Shown piece after piece: positions 55,401 through 64,000 of a stretch of 64,000 bases of DNA (position 1 is the stretch's first letter; each line of letters begins with the position of its first letter). The translations under genes and the position numbers were made by a program. The stretch is from Parabacteroides sp. TM07-1AC. GTDB taxonomy: Bacteria; Bacteroidota; Bacteroidia; Bacteroidales; Tannerellaceae. The stretch is from NCBI RefSeq assembly GCF_003480915.1, contig NZ_QUKD01000010.1, forward strand, positions 1 to 64,000. The letters run 5' to 3'. Below the pieces are notes generated by a model. It was not told the DNA's origin and made no database searches. It saw only the letters and a program-made list of their open reading frames with translations.

Positions 55401-56828
55401 ATGATGAAAAGAGTTGTTTTATCCATATTACTGTTGTTTGCAATCTTAACCGGCTATGCACAGAACCGGAACGCGTCGATCTGTAGATTAGGATTTACTT
55501 ACGATATCAGTCAAAGTAATAACTGGGGAAAATATAAACCCGTTGTTACAGGGGTTATCCCTTATTCTTCGGCAGAACTTGCAGGAGTAAAACAGGGTGA
55601 CATCCTGGAAGCAATAGACGGAGTGCAATCGGCTGAAGTCTCTCCGCAGGAAATTGAGGAGCTATTGAATCCTGCCGGTAAAAACGATGTGATACTGACT
55701 ATCTCCAATCTTGCTGTACCGACCAAGCAGGTGATGGTAAAGAAAGATTGCAAGAAGGTCAACTCGATCACGGAAGATCAGCTGGCATCGGCTTTTTCCA
55801 TGTACAGCCTGGAGACTACCAGCGAACGGAACTTCACCTGTCCGTTCAAGACTGTAGTAACACCGGATTCTGTCAGCTTTGGCAAATTCAAGACATTTGC
55901 TTTCGCTTCGATCGACGAAAACAACCGGAAACTGGAAACGGCTATCAACGAATGTATCGAAAAGGAAATGACCAAGAAAGGCATGGTGGTAGACATCACC
56001 CAGCCGGATATCCTGATACAAACATTCTACTTCTTCGACAAGAATCCCAATTTCAAGGGAGTGAACAAAATAATGATAGAGAAGGAACCGACCTATCGTT
56101 ATAATTATACGTTGAGTAAAATGGATACATTCCCGTTCCTGGGTAATTCGGCTGCAGAAGCGGAAGCGGAATATTTGCTGCAATTCGGATTCCGCATGAT
56201 CGACCAGGCTTTCGTTCCGGGACGTATCCTATGGGAATGCGAAGCAAACGAACTGCTGGAAGACTCCTACAAACTGGAAGAATATGCCCGTGTACATGTG
56301 CCGTTGATGCTGATGCAGTATCCGTATGTAAAATACGGCAGGAACGTATTATATAAGGTCAATCAAAAGACCTATAATTACACAGGTATCAGCTATGACA
56401 TCGACCGCCTGGAACTGATTACGGACGTCGACCGTAATTCGCCGGCTTATGCAGCCGGACTGCGTCCGCGAGATGTGATCGAGAGGATCAACGATAACAA
56501 GATGAATTATTCCGCCGAAGAATTTACAGCAGGCTATAAGAACTTCATTTCCAAAACAATGAAATACCGTGACCCCAAAACACAGTTCACGGATGCCAAT
56601 GGTTTCAAACGCTGTATGTACTGGGATACATTCAACTACCCTAAAGTAGCCGACGCTTTACAAAGTTCCGGCAATGTAGGAGCCTTCTCCTACTTATTTT
56701 ATTATGCTCCCTATGTCAATCCGGCAGGAAACAATGCCTGTACGTTCGATATCAAACGGGGCAAGAACAAAATGGAAATCATCGTCCGCCCTACTATCCG
56801 CAGAGAGGTTACGGTGGAGATAAAATAA
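55401..56828 (+). CDS. Secreted PDZ / DUF4136-like protein
   Basis: A 475-residue precursor with a signal peptide (VVLSILLLFAILTGYAQ). A PDZ-like domain at about 45-110 (VVTGVIPYSSAELAGVKQGDILEAIDG) is followed by a DUF4136-type segment at about 155-300 (FKTFAFASIDENNRKLETAINECIEK, PDILIQTFYFFDKN) and a second PDZ-like domain at about 325-390 (ITDVDRNSPAYAAGLRPRDVIERIND). No protease domain is present. It is probably periplasmic; its role is unknown. A -7 box TACCTTTG lies at 55339-55346. It ends 14 bases before mutS2. Confidence 0.78.
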   Translation: MMKRVVLSILLLFAILTGYAQNRNASICRLGFTYDISQSNNWGKYKPVVTGVIPYSSAELAGVKQGDILEAIDGVQSAEVSPQEIEELLNPAGKNDVILTISNLAVPTKQVMVKKDCKKVNSITEDQLASAFSMYSLETTSERNFTCPFKTVVTPDSVSFGKFKTFAFASIDENNRKLETAINECIEKEMTKKGMVVDITQPDILIQTFYFFDKNPNFKGVNKIMIEKEPTYRYNYTLSKMDTFPFLGNSAAEAEAEYLLQFGFRMIDQAFVPGRILWECEANELLEDSYKLEEYARVHVPLMLMQYPYVKYGRNVLYKVNQKTYNYTGISYDIDRLELITDVDRNSPAYAAGLRPRDVIERINDNKMNYSAEEFTAGYKNFISKTMKYRDPKTQFTDANGFKRCMYWDTFNYPKVADALQSSGNVGAFSYLFYYAPYVNPAGNNACTFDIKRGKNKMEIIVRPTIRREVTVEIK

Positions 56829-56842
56829 GCATATAAATTAAC

Positions 56843-59311
56843 GTGATATACCCACAAAACTTTGAACAAAAAACGGGGTTCGATAAAGTTCGCCGTTTAA
56901 TTTCCGATAAATGTTTAAGCCCGCTGGGACAAGAGCGGGTCGCAGAGATGGAATTCTCTGCCGATTATACAACCGTTATTGAACGCCTGGAACAGACAGA
57001 TGAATTTGTCCGTATCCTGCATGGAGAAGTTGAGTTTCCTGCCAGTTTCTTTTTCGATGTGCGTTATTCACTGAAAAGAATACGCCCCGAAGGGACCTGG
57101 CTGGATGAAAAGGAGCTGTTCGACCTGAAGCGTTCACTGCAGACCATCAACGACATCGTCCGTTTCTTCCGTCCGACAGACGAGGAAGAAATCGCTTATC
57201 CAGCCCTGACGGCATTGGCGGGTGACATACTGGTGTTTCCGCAGCTGATCGGAAAGATCGACTCCATTCTCGACAAGTTCGGGAAAGTGAAAGACAATGC
57301 CTCGCCTACCCTGGCACAGATCCGAAAAGAGATCACGGCAACGATGAGCGGTATTTCCCGCAGCCTGCAATCCATCCTGCGAAACGCCCAATCGGAAGGT
57401 GTGGTCGATAAGGACGTGACGCCGACCATGCGTGACGGTCGTCTGATGATCCCTGTCGCTCCGGCTTTCAAAAGGAAGATTAAGGGTATCGTGCATGATG
57501 AGTCGGCAAGCGGTAAAACGGTCTTCATCGAGCCGGAAGTGGTTGTGGAAGCCAATAACCGGGTACGGGAGCTGGAAGGCGACGAACGCCGGGAGATCAT
57601 GAAGATCCTGACGGAATTTACCAATATCGTACGTCCCATGGTGCCGGATATCCTGCAATCGTATGAGTTCATGGCGGATATCGATTTTATCCGTGCCAAA
57701 GCTCTTTTTGCAGAGCAAGTGAAAGGGATCAAGCCGGTGGTCGAGAATATACAGCAAGTAGACTGGGCGCGTGCCGTCCATCCGCTGCTTTACCTCTCCC
57801 TACAGAAACAGGACAAACAGGTTATTCCGCTCGATATCACTTTGACCGAAGAGAAACGCATACTGATCATTTCCGGACCGAACGCCGGCGGTAAATCCGT
57901 TTGTCTGAAGACGGTGGGACTGCTGCAATATATGTTGCAGTGCGGTCTGCTGATCCCGCTGCACGAAAGTTCGCGTACCGGGATATTTGCCAGTATCTTC
58001 ATCGATATCGGCGACGAGCAGAGCATCGAGAACGACCTGAGTACCTATAGTTCCCACCTGACCAATATGAAGCATTTCGTCAGGAACTGTAACGAAAAGA
58101 CGATCATCCTGATCGACGAGTTCGGTAGCGGTACGGAACCCCAGATAGGCGGTGCGATAGCCGAAGCACTGCTCGACCGGTTCAACCGGAACCGCAGCTT
58201 CGGCGTGATCACGACCCACTATCAGAACCTGAAACATTTTGCAGAAGATACAGAGGGGATCGTAAACGGTGCCATGCTGTATGACCGCCATCTGATGCAA
58301 CCGCTGTTCAAGCTGTCGATCGGAAATCCGGGAAGCTCGTTTGCCGTCGAGATTGCACGAAAGATCGGGTTGCCGGAAGATGTGATTGCAGATGCTTCCG
58401 CCAAAGTCGGTTCCGATTATATCGACATGGATAAATACCTGCAGGACATTGTCCGGGACAAACGTTACTGGGAAAGCAAGCGCCAGAATATCCGCCAGCG
58501 CGAAAAGAAACTGGAGGATATCACCGAGCGTTATGAAAAAGACCTGGCAGAGGTAAACAAACAGCGGAAAGAGATCATGCGCGAAGCCAAGGCGGAAGCA
58601 CAACGTATCCTTTCGGAAGCCAATGCCAAGATAGAGAACACCATCCGTGAGATCAAGGAGGCACAGGCTGAAAAGGAACAGACCAAACTGGCACGCAAAG
58701 CACTGGATGAGTTCAAGGCTTCGGTCAGCTCCACCGGAGAAGAAGACGATAAGATCGCCCGCAAGATGGCGAAGCTGCAGGAACGGAAAGAGCGCAAGAA
58801 GCAAAAGCAGAATGCACCGGCCAAACCGGTATTCAACCGCGACGTGATCGAGGTCGGCGATAATGTCCGCCTGAAAGGACAGGTTTCGGCAGGTACGGTG
58901 ATGGAGCTTCAAGGCAAGCAGGCTGTCGTGGCATTCGGGATGATCAAAAGTACCGTCAAACTGGAGCAGCTGGAAAAGGTCAGCAAAGGTCAGATCAAGA
59001 AAGAAATCCAGAAAAGTACGTTCGTCAGCTCGGATACGGCCGACCATATGCACGAAAAGAAATTGAACTTTAAGCAGGAAATAGATGTTAGAGGTATGAG
59101 GGGCGATGAAGCACTACAAACTGTCACCTATTTCATCGACGATGCCATCCAGGTCGGAGCATCTAAGGTACGTATCCTGCATGGCACGGGTACAGGTATC
59201 CTGCGGCAACTGATACGCGATTATCTGCATTCAGTGCCGGGTGTCCGCCATTACCACGATGAGCATGTCCAACTGGGAGGTGCCGGTATCACTGTTGTGG
59301 AACTGGATTAA
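56843..59311 (+). CDS. mutS2: MutS2, Smr-domain DNA mismatch-like ATPase
   Basis: An 822-residue MutS2. The start is GTG (MIYPQNFEQKTGFDKVRRLI). The lever/clamp region is residues about 1-300. The ABC ATPase has Walker A ISGPNAGGKSVCLKTVGLLQ (about residue 345), a signature region (ENDLSTYSSHLTNM) and Walker B TIILIDEFGSGTEP. A long Lys/Glu-rich coiled coil (about 520-650) leads to a KOW-like segment (EVGDNVRLKGQVSAGTVMEL) and the C-terminal Smr nuclease domain (IDVRGMRGDEALQTVTYFID, LHGTGTGILRQLIRDYL). MutS2 acts in suppressing recombination or in ribosome rescue depending on species. Confidence 0.96.
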   Translation: MIYPQNFEQKTGFDKVRRLISDKCLSPLGQERVAEMEFSADYTTVIERLEQTDEFVRILHGEVEFPASFFFDVRYSLKRIRPEGTWLDEKELFDLKRSLQTINDIVRFFRPTDEEEIAYPALTALAGDILVFPQLIGKIDSILDKFGKVKDNASPTLAQIRKEITATMSGISRSLQSILRNAQSEGVVDKDVTPTMRDGRLMIPVAPAFKRKIKGIVHDESASGKTVFIEPEVVVEANNRVRELEGDERREIMKILTEFTNIVRPMVPDILQSYEFMADIDFIRAKALFAEQVKGIKPVVENIQQVDWARAVHPLLYLSLQKQDKQVIPLDITLTEEKRILIISGPNAGGKSVCLKTVGLLQYMLQCGLLIPLHESSRTGIFASIFIDIGDEQSIENDLSTYSSHLTNMKHFVRNCNEKTIILIDEFGSGTEPQIGGAIAEALLDRFNRNRSFGVITTHYQNLKHFAEDTEGIVNGAMLYDRHLMQPLFKLSIGNPGSSFAVEIARKIGLPEDVIADASAKVGSDYIDMDKYLQDIVRDKRYWESKRQNIRQREKKLEDITERYEKDLAEVNKQRKEIMREAKAEAQRILSEANAKIENTIREIKEAQAEKEQTKLARKALDEFKASVSSTGEEDDKIARKMAKLQERKERKKQKQNAPAKPVFNRDVIEVGDNVRLKGQVSAGTVMELQGKQAVVAFGMIKSTVKLEQLEKVSKGQIKKEIQKSTFVSSDTADHMHEKKLNFKQEIDVRGMRGDEALQTVTYFIDDAIQVGASKVRILHGTGTGILRQLIRDYLHSVPGVRHYHDEHVQLGGAGITVVELD

Positions 59312-59323
59312 ACAATTATATGC

Positions 59324-60406
59324 ATGAGACGAAAAGAGGCTACATATCTGCACAAGCGCAGACATATTTCAAACCGGCATCTGTCGGACAAATATTACTA
59401 TGCCGGAGAGCATGAGACTGCTACCGATATTCGTCTCACGCAATACAACCAGGATACACTTCATACCAGCGAGGTCAAAAAAGGAACCACGACTTTCGGC
59501 AAGCTGGTGGATCCGAATAAGATCAACTGGTTTCAGGTTAGCGGACTGACCGACTCAGATACCATCACGCGTATCGTAAAAGAGTTCGGACTGCATAACC
59601 TGGATGCCAAAGATATATTGACCCCCCAGCACGTCGTAAAGATCGAGGAGTATGCGAACCACGTGCTCATTATCCTGAACTCCAGCTACTACGATGCCAA
59701 TATGGAGATACATTCCGAACATATCAGCATCCTGGTGACGGGCAATGTGGTTATCACGTTCACCGAAAGTAACAATCCGGTGTTTGCCAATACAATGAAA
59801 GCGCTGGAATCGGATATGTTGAGCCTGCGGAAAAAAGGCAGCGGACTGCTGCTCGCTTTCCTGTTGAATACGATCATCGCCAATTTGGTCGAGACGGCTT
59901 CCAAGGTGGAGGAAATGCTGGAAGATATCGAAGAGACATTACTCGATATCAAAAGCGACCAGGGAAATATGGGCTCGATGATCCAGCAGCGCCGGCACGA
60001 ATACATGCTTATCCGTAAAAACAGCCAGCCTCTGAAAGAACAATTCCCCAAACTGCTGCGCACCGAGAACGGGATAATCACTCCCGACATGCTCCCGGTA
60101 TATACAGACCTGTCAGACCAGTTGCAATTCGTTATACAGACAACTGAAAGTTGCCGGGAAATCATATCTTCCCTGGTAGACCTGTATATCTCCAACAACG
60201 ACCTGCGCATGAACGCGATCATGAAACGGCTGACAGTCGTATCGACCCTGTTCATCCCATTGACCTTCCTGGTAGGCGTATGGGGGATGAACTTCAAACT
60301 CATGCCCGAACTGGACTGGGAATACGGCTATGGCATCGCCTGGGGAGTCATGTTCCTGACCGGCCTACTGACCTGGATATATATGCGGAAAAAGGACTGG
60401 TTTTAA
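59324..60406 (+). CDS. corA: CorA magnesium/cobalt transporter
   Basis: A 360-residue CorA-family channel. The large cytoplasmic domain (1 to about 295) includes a helical stalk (VEEMLEDIEETLLDIKSD, QLQFVIQTTESCREIISSLV). Two membrane helices close the protein, with the pore signature GMN in FLVGVWGMNF (about residue 320) and a basic C-terminus (MRKKDWF). It imports Mg2+, and Co2+ where available, which may matter to a B12 producer. The start is 12 bases after mutS2. Its stop overlaps that of the minus-strand recombinase by 4 bases. Confidence 0.95.
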   Translation: MRRKEATYLHKRRHISNRHLSDKYYYAGEHETATDIRLTQYNQDTLHTSEVKKGTTTFGKLVDPNKINWFQVSGLTDSDTITRIVKEFGLHNLDAKDILTPQHVVKIEEYANHVLIILNSSYYDANMEIHSEHISILVTGNVVITFTESNNPVFANTMKALESDMLSLRKKGSGLLLAFLLNTIIANLVETASKVEEMLEDIEETLLDIKSDQGNMGSMIQQRRHEYMLIRKNSQPLKEQFPKLLRTENGIITPDMLPVYTDLSDQLQFVIQTTESCREIISSLVDLYISNNDLRMNAIMKRLTVVSTLFIPLTFLVGVWGMNFKLMPELDWEYGYGIAWGVMFLTGLLTWIYMRKKDWF

Positions 60407-61002
60407 AGTCCGTAATTCTTTTTGAACTGATAATATGTATTTCTGGAAACGTTGAAGTGCTTACAGATCATGACAATCGTATCTCCCCTTTCAAGCATAT
60501 TCATGACCTCTTCCTTATTGGCATCCAGCATCGACTGCTTGGCATCGGTACCTTTCGGACGTCCCAGTTGCAGACCTTCCTTATCCTTCTTGTGATTCAG
60601 TGCCTCTTTTGTCCGGACAGACATCAGATGATGCTCGATATCCGAAACCAGGTTACAGGTATTCGAAACAACCTCCATATTCACGCTGTCATCCAACAGA
60701 TAGCGGTCATTTATACTATATACATGAATGCCCCGCGCCATACACTTCGCCAAAAGGGTCATTACTTCCGACAGGGTACGACCAAACCGGGCGATATCCG
60801 TCACGATCACCTTGTCGCCCTTTTTCATCCTGTCCATTATCCGGAATAAGGCAGGTTCGCTCTCTTTTCTCCTTCCGTCTACTATATCAGTTATCCATTT
60901 ACTGATTTCCAAACCATTTGCTGACGCATAACGAGTAATTTCATCTTTTTGTGTTTCAAGATGTTGCTTGTCAATAGTTACTCTCAAATAAGCTATTACC
61001 AT
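60403..61002 (-). CDS. Serine recombinase (invertase/resolvase) with Thr at the nucleophile
   Basis: A 199-residue small serine recombinase resembling Bacteroides invertases of the Mpi type. The start at 61002 (MVIAYLRV) fits the family; open frame further upstream is non-coding in character. The catalytic motif, normally RVST, reads RVTIDKQ, so the attacking Ser is Thr. Other active residues look intact: Arg in YLRV, the Arg pair in DIARFGRTLSEV, and YSINDRY. The C-terminal helix-turn-helix is present (ERGDTIVMICKHFNVSRNTYYQFKKNY). It may be inactive as a recombinase or altered. No inverted-repeat pair was seen beside it. Confidence 0.85.
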   Translation of the reverse strand: MVIAYLRVTIDKQHLETQKDEITRYASANGLEISKWITDIVDGRRKESEPALFRIMDRMKKGDKVIVTDIARFGRTLSEVMTLLAKCMARGIHVYSINDRYLLDDSVNMEVVSNTCNLVSDIEHHLMSVRTKEALNHKKDKEGLQLGRPKGTDAKQSMLDANKEEVMNMLERGDTIVMICKHFNVSRNTYYQFKKNYGL

Positions 61003-61288
61003 AAAACTTCTGCTACTTACTATTTTGAATGTACAAAATATCATTTTTTGTTCACGCGGTGAAGATACAATAAAGTAACGACAGGTCATATACTATTTCT
61101 CTTTTCCTGAGTAAAAAAAACGCTAAAAAGCGAACTGTAGCAAGTTAAAAAACAAGGCTTTACTATTTATGCTAAACTTTCCCTTTTATTGAAAGAAAAT
61201 GTTATCGGAAACAAGATAAAACATTATTTAATAAGCGCTCCATACATTTTATAATTATATCCGGTGAAATAAACCTATCTTTGCAACC

Positions 61289-61678
61289 ATGAAAAAGTAT
61301 CTTCTAGTCATATTAACCATCCTCTATGTCGGGGTTTCCAGCGGAATCATCCTGAACATCCATCATTGCATGGGTAAGATAGTGGAAGTCGAATTATGGC
61401 AAAACGATACCTGCCCTTCATGCAAGGAAAAGAAACAAGCGGGCCATTGCTGCTCTACGGAGACGCAATTGGTCAAGATGACGGTCGACCAGGATATCCA
61501 TCAGGTACCGGTCATCGATTATACGCCGGTAGCCCTGTCCTTACTTTTCAATATGCATAATTTGCTGATTCTCTCCGAAGCAGACGAATCAGGCATATCC
61601 TATCCTTATTATACAACCCCACCTGACGAATGCAGCGGTACGGAACGATGCATTCTAAACTGTTCTTTTCTGATTTAG
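61289..61678 (+). CDS. HYC_CC_PP-like secreted Cys/His-rich protein
   Basis: A 129-residue precursor with an N-terminal signal or anchor (YLLVILTILYVGVSSGII). The mature part carries potential metal ligands: NIHHCMGK, then CPSCKEKKQAGHCCS, and a TTPPDECSG near the end, matching the HYC_CC_PP family pattern. Such proteins regularly precede CusA-type pumps in Bacteroidetes and probably sense or bind copper-like metals. Function is inferred from context. A -7-like TATCTTTG ends only 5 bases before the ATG, so the message could be nearly leaderless. Confidence 0.8.
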   Translation: MKKYLLVILTILYVGVSSGIILNIHHCMGKIVEVELWQNDTCPSCKEKKQAGHCCSTETQLVKMTVDQDIHQVPVIDYTPVALSLLFNMHNLLILSEADESGISYPYYTTPPDECSGTERCILNCSFLI

Positions 61679-61867
61679 TTGATGTTGGCTATACAGCCGA
61701 CAGTATCTTTTGTTTATAATCCATAAACAAAAAATTATAATAATCTGTTCCTTTTGTGTAACACAAGAGAAAATTGAACGTGTATAGCCATTCTTTGTAA
61801 AACAAAGTCTGCCTATAGGCGCAGATTATAGGTATCAATTAATCCATCAGAATAAAAACAGTACTCT

Positions 61868-64000
61868 ATGCTAAATAAAATAATTCGTTATTTCCTTGAG
61901 AACAGGGTAGTAACCATGCTATTATTAATACTGGTTGTTGTGTGGGGAATATCGACCTCTCCTTTCAACTGGCACGGGGGCATTATCCCGCGTAACCCGA
62001 TCCCGGTGGATGCGATCCCGGACATCGGTGACAACCAGCAAATTGTCGCTACCGAATGGATGGGACGGTCACCCAAAGACATACAGGACCAGATCACTTA
62101 TCCGCTGACCACCTCGCTGCTGGGTATTCCGGGGGTGAAAAGTATCCGGAGCTCCTCCATGTTCGGTATGTCGTTCATTTATATCATTTTCGATGATGAT
62201 ATCGAATTTTACTGGAGCCGTTCACGTATCCTGGAAAAGCTGAACTCATTACCTCCCGGAACATTACCGGAAGGTGTACAACCTGCCCTGGGACCTGATG
62301 CAACGGCTTTGGGACAAATCTACTGGTACACGCTGGAAGGCAGGAATCCGGAAACAGGCAAACCTACCGGAGGATGGAATGCCGAAGAACTGCGCACGAT
62401 CCAGGATTTCTATGTCAAATACAGTCTTTCGGCAGCCGAAGGGGTATCGGAAGTGGCTTCTGCCGGAGGTTTCGTGAAGGAATATCAGATCGAACTCAAT
62501 CCGGATGCCATGCGGGCATTCAACATATCGGTCATGGATATTATGAATGCCGTTAAAAAGAGCAATCTCGATATCGGTGCGGAAACGATGGAGATCAATA
62601 AGGTGGAATATCTGATCCGGGGATTGGGATATATTAAAGATGTATCTGACCTGGAGAAAGCGGTCGTCACCGTTCGCGACGGTGTCCCGGTACGTATATC
62701 GGACGTTGCTTTCGTAAATATCGGTCCGGGAACACGCCGCGGAGGCCTGGACAAGGAAGGGATAGAAGCAGTCGGCGGTGTCGTCATTGCCCGCTACGGA
62801 GCCAATCCGCTGGAAGTGATCGACCATGTAAAAACGAAGATACGGGAAATAGAAGCCGGACTTCCACAGAAAACGTTGGAGGACGGAACAGTCTCCAAGG
62901 TGACAGTCGTGCCTTTCTACGACCGGACCGGACTGATCAAAGAGACGATCGGGACACTGGAGACTTCACTCTCGCATGAAATTCTGATTTGTATCATCGT
63001 GATCATCGTGCTCGTACTGAATCTGCGCGCTTCGGTCATTATTGCAAGCATGTTGCCGATAGCGGTGCTGGCGACGTTCATTATCATGAAATATACCGGG
63101 ATAGAAGCAAATATTGTCGCCTTGTCCGGTATCGCGATTGCGATCGGTGTCATGGTGGATGTCGGTGTCGTTTTCGTGGAGAGTATTATACGGTATATGG
63201 AGATGCCCGAAAACAAAGGCATCCGGAGTGGCAAAGCATTTGTAAACCTTATTTACAAAGCGGTAAGCGAAGTATCAGGAGCTATCACTACGGCGATGAT
63301 CACAACGATTGTCAGCTTCCTGCCTGTTTTTGCCATGGAAGCGCAGGAAGGGAAGATGTTCTCTCCCCTCGCCTACACAAAAACATATGCACTGGCTTCT
63401 TCCTTTATCCTGGGGTTGATCTTATTGCCCACTCTCTCCTATTTGTTATTCTCTGTCCGGATACATTCGAAAGCGATACGCAGAATCGCCAATTATCTGC
63501 TGGTTGTTGCCGGCATCGCGCTTATGATCATTTACGGAAGTGTTCCGGCTCTCGGCTTGACGGCTGTAGGGTTGAATAACCTGTTCGCTTCCTGCTGGAA
63601 AAATCCGAAGATGGCAACTTATATTAATATAGGTATCACACTATTGGTTGCCATATACTATCTGTCGGAAGAATGGCTGCCGATGGGACCGCAAGCCGGG
63701 CTATCAGCCAATATCCTGTTTGTTGCTGCTTGTATCATCACCATTCTGTCTCTTCTGTGGATACTGGTTATCTATTACGAACGGATACTGAGATGGTGTC
63801 TCAGCCATCGCTGGCTGTTCATGACCGTTCCGGCTGCAACGATCGTATTCGGTTTCATGATCTGGATGGGAATCGGGAAAGAATTTATGCCCAGCCTGAA
63901 TGAAGGCTCTTTCCTGCTGATGCCTACCAGTATGCCTCATACCGGAGTTGCCCAAAACCTGGATTATATTGAAGCACTGGATAAACGCCTGGCAGCCATT
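61868..64000 (+). CDS. cusA: CusA/CzcA-family heavy-metal RND pump, 5' part
   Basis: The first 711 codons of an RND metal exporter; the window ends within the gene. It starts MLNKIIRYFLENRVVTMLLL. The first periplasmic portion includes PIPVDAIPDIGDNQQIV and QITYPLTTSLLGIPGVKSIR, typical of CusA (PDLSDVQV region). The TM4 motif is GIAIAIGVMVDVGVVFVESI; one Asp here, not the DD pair of AcrB types, separates it from the drug pump at 48416. The insert PRNPIPVDA and long linker near 560-600 match the CusA/CzcA branch. The adaptor and channel genes should follow downstream. Substrate (Cu+/Ag+ or divalent metals) is not fixed. Confidence 0.92.
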   Translation, partial: MLNKIIRYFLENRVVTMLLLILVVVWGISTSPFNWHGGIIPRNPIPVDAIPDIGDNQQIVATEWMGRSPKDIQDQITYPLTTSLLGIPGVKSIRSSSMFGMSFIYIIFDDDIEFYWSRSRILEKLNSLPPGTLPEGVQPALGPDATALGQIYWYTLEGRNPETGKPTGGWNAEELRTIQDFYVKYSLSAAEGVSEVASAGGFVKEYQIELNPDAMRAFNISVMDIMNAVKKSNLDIGAETMEINKVEYLIRGLGYIKDVSDLEKAVVTVRDGVPVRISDVAFVNIGPGTRRGGLDKEGIEAVGGVVIARYGANPLEVIDHVKTKIREIEAGLPQKTLEDGTVSKVTVVPFYDRTGLIKETIGTLETSLSHEILICIIVIIVLVLNLRASVIIASMLPIAVLATFIIMKYTGIEANIVALSGIAIAIGVMVDVGVVFVESIIRYMEMPENKGIRSGKAFVNLIYKAVSEVSGAITTAMITTIVSFLPVFAMEAQEGKMFSPLAYTKTYALASSFILGLILLPTLSYLLFSVRIHSKAIRRIANYLLVVAGIALMIIYGSVPALGLTAVGLNNLFASCWKNPKMATYINIGITLLVAIYYLSEEWLPMGPQAGLSANILFVAACIITILSLLWILVIYYERILRWCLSHRWLFMTVPAATIVFGFMIWMGIGKEFMPSLNEGSFLLMPTSMPHTGVAQNLDYIEALDKRLAAI

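Noticed and set aside
57800..59053. Long open frame antisense to mutS2, and similar ones antisense to katA (52354-53316) and maeB (44036-44794)
   Set aside because: They lie within strongly supported conserved genes, have no recognisable domains, and arise from codon bias of the true strand.

Overview
The window reads as chromosomal DNA of a gut Bacteroidales, most likely Parabacteroides. The evidence is Bacteroidetes promoters (TTTG, about 20 bases, TAnnTTTG), the near absence of Shine-Dalgarno sites, a type V (FimA/Mfa) pilus operon with DUF3575 and DUF3868 genes, RprX-type kinase remains, HYC_CC_PP plus CusA, and an anaerobic B12 pathway in fused cbi genes together with aspD-aspT. The genus is inferred from gene content, not from a marker gene.

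Layout. 1-2.6 kb: an internally deleted sensor kinase, a DUF6078-like protein, then on the minus strand a stress cluster (ECF sigma factor, Hsp20, a ferritin-fold protein that lost its ferroxidase ligands). 2.6-4.15 kb: no ordinary gene, but a candidate structured RNA, a 13-bp palindrome, four hairpins with the same tetraloop, and two tiny paralogous membrane ORFs trailing gltA. 4.15-13 kb, minus strand: citrate synthase, isocitrate dehydrogenase and aconitase (the oxidative branch from oxaloacetate to 2-oxoglutarate), then the aspartate decarboxylase/antiporter pair aspD-aspT. 13-20.7 kb: a cobalamin riboswitch and an operon of cbiK plus four bifunctional fusions (cbiHC, cbiET, cbiGF, cbiJD). 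cbiL and a riboswitch-controlled btuFCD transporter lie apart at 34.4-38.7 kb.

22.3-32.5 kb is the most striking region. A tyrosine recombinase is followed by a segment of about 450 bp bounded by 27-bp perfect inverted repeats, then by a pilus operon (DUF3575, DUF3868, Mfa2/FimB-like anchor, HU/DUF4469 protein, two large lipoprotein tip-like fimbrillins with FISUMP/C-lectin-like ends, and a small HU protein). The only good promoter -7 box in the invertible segment points away from the pilus genes, so the operon appears to be phase-variable and captured OFF.

32.5-45 kb: a lipoprotein, an Rpn-type nuclease split by a stop codon, btuFCD/cbiL, formate-THF ligase, a secreted M43-like metalloprotease and malic enzyme. 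45-51.6 kb: FKBP isomerase and an RND efflux operon, separated by five palindromes spaced 21 bp apart. 51.8-64 kb: catalase, dnaJ-grpE, a PDZ/DUF4136 protein, mutS2, corA, a serine recombinase whose nucleophile position is threonine, a Cys/His-rich secreted protein and the first 711 codons of a CusA-type metal efflux pump that runs off the window. No rRNA, tRNA or CRISPR array was seen.
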